Assembly (NCBI RefSeq): GCF_001280005.1
Contig: NZ_LGDW01000119.1
Location: 1 to 64,000 of the forward strand
DNA: 64,000 nt
Direction of reading: 5' to 3'
Origin: Streptomyces sp. NRRL WC-3618
Lineage (GTDB): Bacteria; Actinomycetota; Actinomycetes; Streptomycetales; Streptomycetaceae
A program made the translations under genes and the position numbers. The notes below the pieces were generated by a model. That model did no database searches and had not been told where the DNA came from. It saw only the letters and a program-made list of their open reading frames with translations. Numbering within the stretch: position 1 is the first letter of the stretch; each line of letters opens with the position of its first letter. Below, in pieces: positions 62,053-64,000 of the stretch.

Positions 62053-63579
62053 GTGACGCAGATATCAGCCAGACCGGGCAGCCCGAGGGCAGAGCAGCCC
62101 CGCTCCCGCAGATACCGGGCGATGGTTCGCGATGTCCGATGGCCCGTTGGCATCGCGGCGGCGTACACCGTCGCCCAGCTGTTGCTCGTCGTGCCGGGGG
62201 CGGGCCTGGGATGGGACGAAGCCGTCTATGTCAGCCAGGTCAGCCCGCATGCCCCCGCCGCGTTCTTCAGCGCCCCGCGTGCCCGTGGCATCACCTTTCT
62301 TATCGCTCCCGTAGTGGGATTGACGGGTTCGCTGGAGGCGCTCCGCGTCTATCTTGCTGTCCTCTCGGGCGCCGGTCTCCTGCTGTCGATGTGCATATGG
62401 CGTCGGCTCCTCTCCCCCCGTGTCGCCGCTCTCGCGGGTGCGCTTCTCGCCGGCCTGTGGATCACCATGCTCTACGGCTCGCAGGCCATGCCCAACTTGT
62501 GGGTCGCGTACGGGGCGCTGATCGCGGTCGGCTGTTTCCTGAGAGCGGCGCAGGACCGATCGGACCGTGCGGCGCTGGCCGGTCTCGGCACAGCTGTGGC
62601 CTTCACCGCGCTCATGCGGCCGGGTGACGCGTTCTGGCTCCTCTTGCCGCTCTTTGGTGCCGCGTTGTCCGTTCGGGCGTGGCGGCGTCCGGCCGTGCTG
62701 CTCGTGCTGGTTGCGGGAGCGGTCCTCGGCAGCGCCGAATGGGTCATCGAGGCGTACCTCCGCTACGGCGGTCTCCCCGCCCGGCTCAGCCGTGCGGGCG
62801 AGATCCAGGGGCACTTCGGATGGCACCTCGCATTTGACGACCATGTACGGGCGCTGCAGGGGCGGACCCTGTGCCGCCCGTGCAATGTGCCGTTGCGGGA
62901 ACCGCTCTCCGCTGCGTGGTGGTTCGTTCTGCCGCTGCTCACTGCAGGCGGCCTCGTGGCCGCGGTCCGCGCGCGCAAGACGGCCCTCATCCTCGTGCCG
63001 ACGGTGGTCGGACTGTCCCTCGCGGTGCCGTACCTGCTCCTGGTCGGTTACGCGGCACCCCGCTTCCTGCTGCCTGCCTACGCGCTGCTCTCGCTCCCGG
63101 CAGCGCTGAGCCTGATGTGGCTGGCTGGTGCCGCGCGGCCACGCGCGGTCGTCGTCACCGCCCTGGTGCTGGCGCTGGCCGCTCACCTGACCGTCCAATA
63201 CTTGGTCCTCGAAGCAGCCGTCTCCCGCAGCCGGTCGAGCCAGACGGCATTCGGGCGGGTGGCCACGGAACTCCGCCGCCAAGGGCTTCGCCCCCCGTGC
63301 GTCGTCAGCGGGGAGGAAGCCGTCCGAGTCGCGTTCCGCTCCGGCTGCGCGTCTCGCCAGACCGGTGGCCACGACGGCAGCATCACCCCGGCCGAGATGG
63401 GGGTCACTGCGCGGAGCCGACCTGTTGCCGTCCTCGTACGAGGCGACGCGCACCCACCTCCGTACGCCCGGGCCTGGCGGCACCACCCCCTCCCAGGCCT
63501 GCCTGGCATGCCGGGCCTTCTCGCCTACCTCGGGCCTGCGACGCTGCCGGCCCCGGCCAGGAAGCAGCATGCGCCGTAG
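62053..63579 (+). CDS. Polytopic membrane protein, GT-C glycosyltransferase-like (GT39/ArnT type)
   Basis: A 508-residue protein with about ten hydrophobic segments. After the first helix a large-loop motif GLGWDEAVYVSQVSPHAP holds the acidic pair (D-E) typical of GT-C enzymes that use lipid-linked sugars. The C-terminal third is a soluble domain. GTG at 62053 is my start; the longer frame begins in sequence without coding bias. The product acted on is unknown; a cell-envelope polymer is likely, given the neighbouring deacetylase. Confidence 0.75.
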   Translation: MTQISARPGSPRAEQPRSRRYRAMVRDVRWPVGIAAAYTVAQLLLVVPGAGLGWDEAVYVSQVSPHAPAAFFSAPRARGITFLIAPVVGLTGSLEALRVYLAVLSGAGLLLSMCIWRRLLSPRVAALAGALLAGLWITMLYGSQAMPNLWVAYGALIAVGCFLRAAQDRSDRAALAGLGTAVAFTALMRPGDAFWLLLPLFGAALSVRAWRRPAVLLVLVAGAVLGSAEWVIEAYLRYGGLPARLSRAGEIQGHFGWHLAFDDHVRALQGRTLCRPCNVPLREPLSAAWWFVLPLLTAGGLVAAVRARKTALILVPTVVGLSLAVPYLLLVGYAAPRFLLPAYALLSLPAALSLMWLAGAARPRAVVVTALVLALAAHLTVQYLVLEAAVSRSRSSQTAFGRVATELRRQGLRPPCVVSGEEAVRVAFRSGCASRQTGGHDGSITPAEMGVTARSRPVAVLVRGDAHPPPYARAWRHHPLPGLPGMPGLLAYLGPATLPAPARKQHAP

Positions 63580-64000
63580 AGCCTTGCGAGGAGCCGGCCG
63601 AACGGATCTGCCGTCGGCGGTGCCACGCGGGGGAGGGCACCGTTGTTGACGCTTTCGTATTTCACGCAATCGTCCACAGGGCTGGCACCGAAGCGGCCCC
63701 GACTGGCTGGGTGAAGAAGCGCCAGGTGATTGTGCCGCTCCGTGCAGGTGGTGAAGCGGCTGCCGGGTGGTCACCGTGTCGCCCTGCGATCGGTGACCAC
63801 GGTCTGGAGCGTCGCCAGCCGCGCGCACGACCGGGTCCAGGACGTCATCAGGGCGAGCCGCAGTTCGCAGGTTCAGGCGAAGACCACCGAGAGGGTCACT
63901 TTTGATCCGCCGTCAGAGGGTCAGAATTCAGGCGTAGCCGAGACACTGACCACCTTGGATGTGGATGAGCTGAGAGCGCAGCAGTTCCGGTGCTGACCCG
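63580..64000. other. Right-end region, no confident gene
   Basis: About 420 bases to the window edge. A plus-strand frame 63730-63996 (88 codons) has no recognisable domain and no good ribosome site. GTCAG words at 63913 and 63921 are 8 bp apart and do not form an 11-bp array. Confidence 0.4.

Noticed and set aside
61713..62168. 151-codon minus-strand frame upstream of the NodB gene
   Set aside because: No domain, no ribosome site, and it overlaps the start of the GT-C-like gene on the other strand.
63730..63996. 88-codon plus-strand frame at the right end
   Set aside because: No family resemblance, no ribosome site and weak codon bias.
1..64000. CRISPR arrays, rRNA genes or intact insertion sequences
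   Set aside because: No regularly spaced repeat-spacer series, no rRNA sequence and no complete transposase were found.

Overview
The window looks like a Streptomyces chromosome. It has very high GC with strong third-position bias, GTG/TTG starts, rare TTA codons confined to regulators, a conserved actinobacterial block (rnd, LuxR-type response regulator, DUF3000, hemE), and SARP and LAL regulators.

Layout. Positions 1-15186 are ordinary chromosome: a cut MarR gene, a fadAB beta-oxidation pair, a GH2 mannosidase/LacI pair divergent from a sugar ABC transporter, rnd, a response regulator, DUF3000 and hemE. Positions 15159-23562 form a disturbed left flank: an NRPS condensation-domain stub, two divergent LAL regulators, a LuxR response-regulator pseudogene and an APC permease. 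Positions 23850-58289 are a biosynthetic cluster. Positions 58430-59718 are a recombination scar (integrase tail, truncated glycosyltransferase). The rest holds a small membrane protein, a NodB-type lipoprotein and a GT-C-like membrane protein.

The cluster reads as an azoxy natural-product pathway with the valanimycin logic plus additions. An 11-gene minus-strand operon (35275 to 24707) encodes an aldehyde dehydrogenase, class III aminotransferase, acyl-CoA-dehydrogenase-like N-hydroxylase candidate, SRPBCC protein, VlmO-like small membrane protein (hydrazine synthase candidate), flavin reductase, VlmB-like diiron protein (azoxy synthase candidate), KAS III, ACP, KAS II and a second-type seryl-tRNA synthetase. 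A DUF2156 transferase (VlmA-like, seryl-tRNA user) is divergent from it. Homologues of VlmJ (DAG kinase) and VlmK (MmgE/PrpD) follow, then ACP, a KS-AT-KR-ACP PKS and an acyl ligase. A Baeyer-Villiger-type monooxygenase, thioesterases, a desaturase, an MFS exporter and a luciferase-like/flavin reductase set complete it. The inferred product is an alkyl or alkenyl azoxy compound whose serine-derived acid end is dehydrated and then extended by one malonyl unit, comparable with maniwamycin or elaiomycin-type compounds.

The most striking feature is at 39635-39821: two tandem 92-nt tRNA-Ser-like genes, class II in shape with perfect acceptor and T arms, in which the anticodon arm is replaced by a 7-bp stem capped by TTCG. 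They have no normal anticodon loop. They sit directly behind an activator site and 60 nt before the VlmJ homologue. I infer they are dedicated seryl carriers for the pathway, kept out of translation.

Seven arrays of (G/A)TCAG repeats at exact 11-bp spacing precede the cluster transcripts and define a probable SARP regulon running from the big operon to the luciferase-like operon. The SARP gene itself and one LAL gene carry an in-frame TTA codon, suggesting bldA control.
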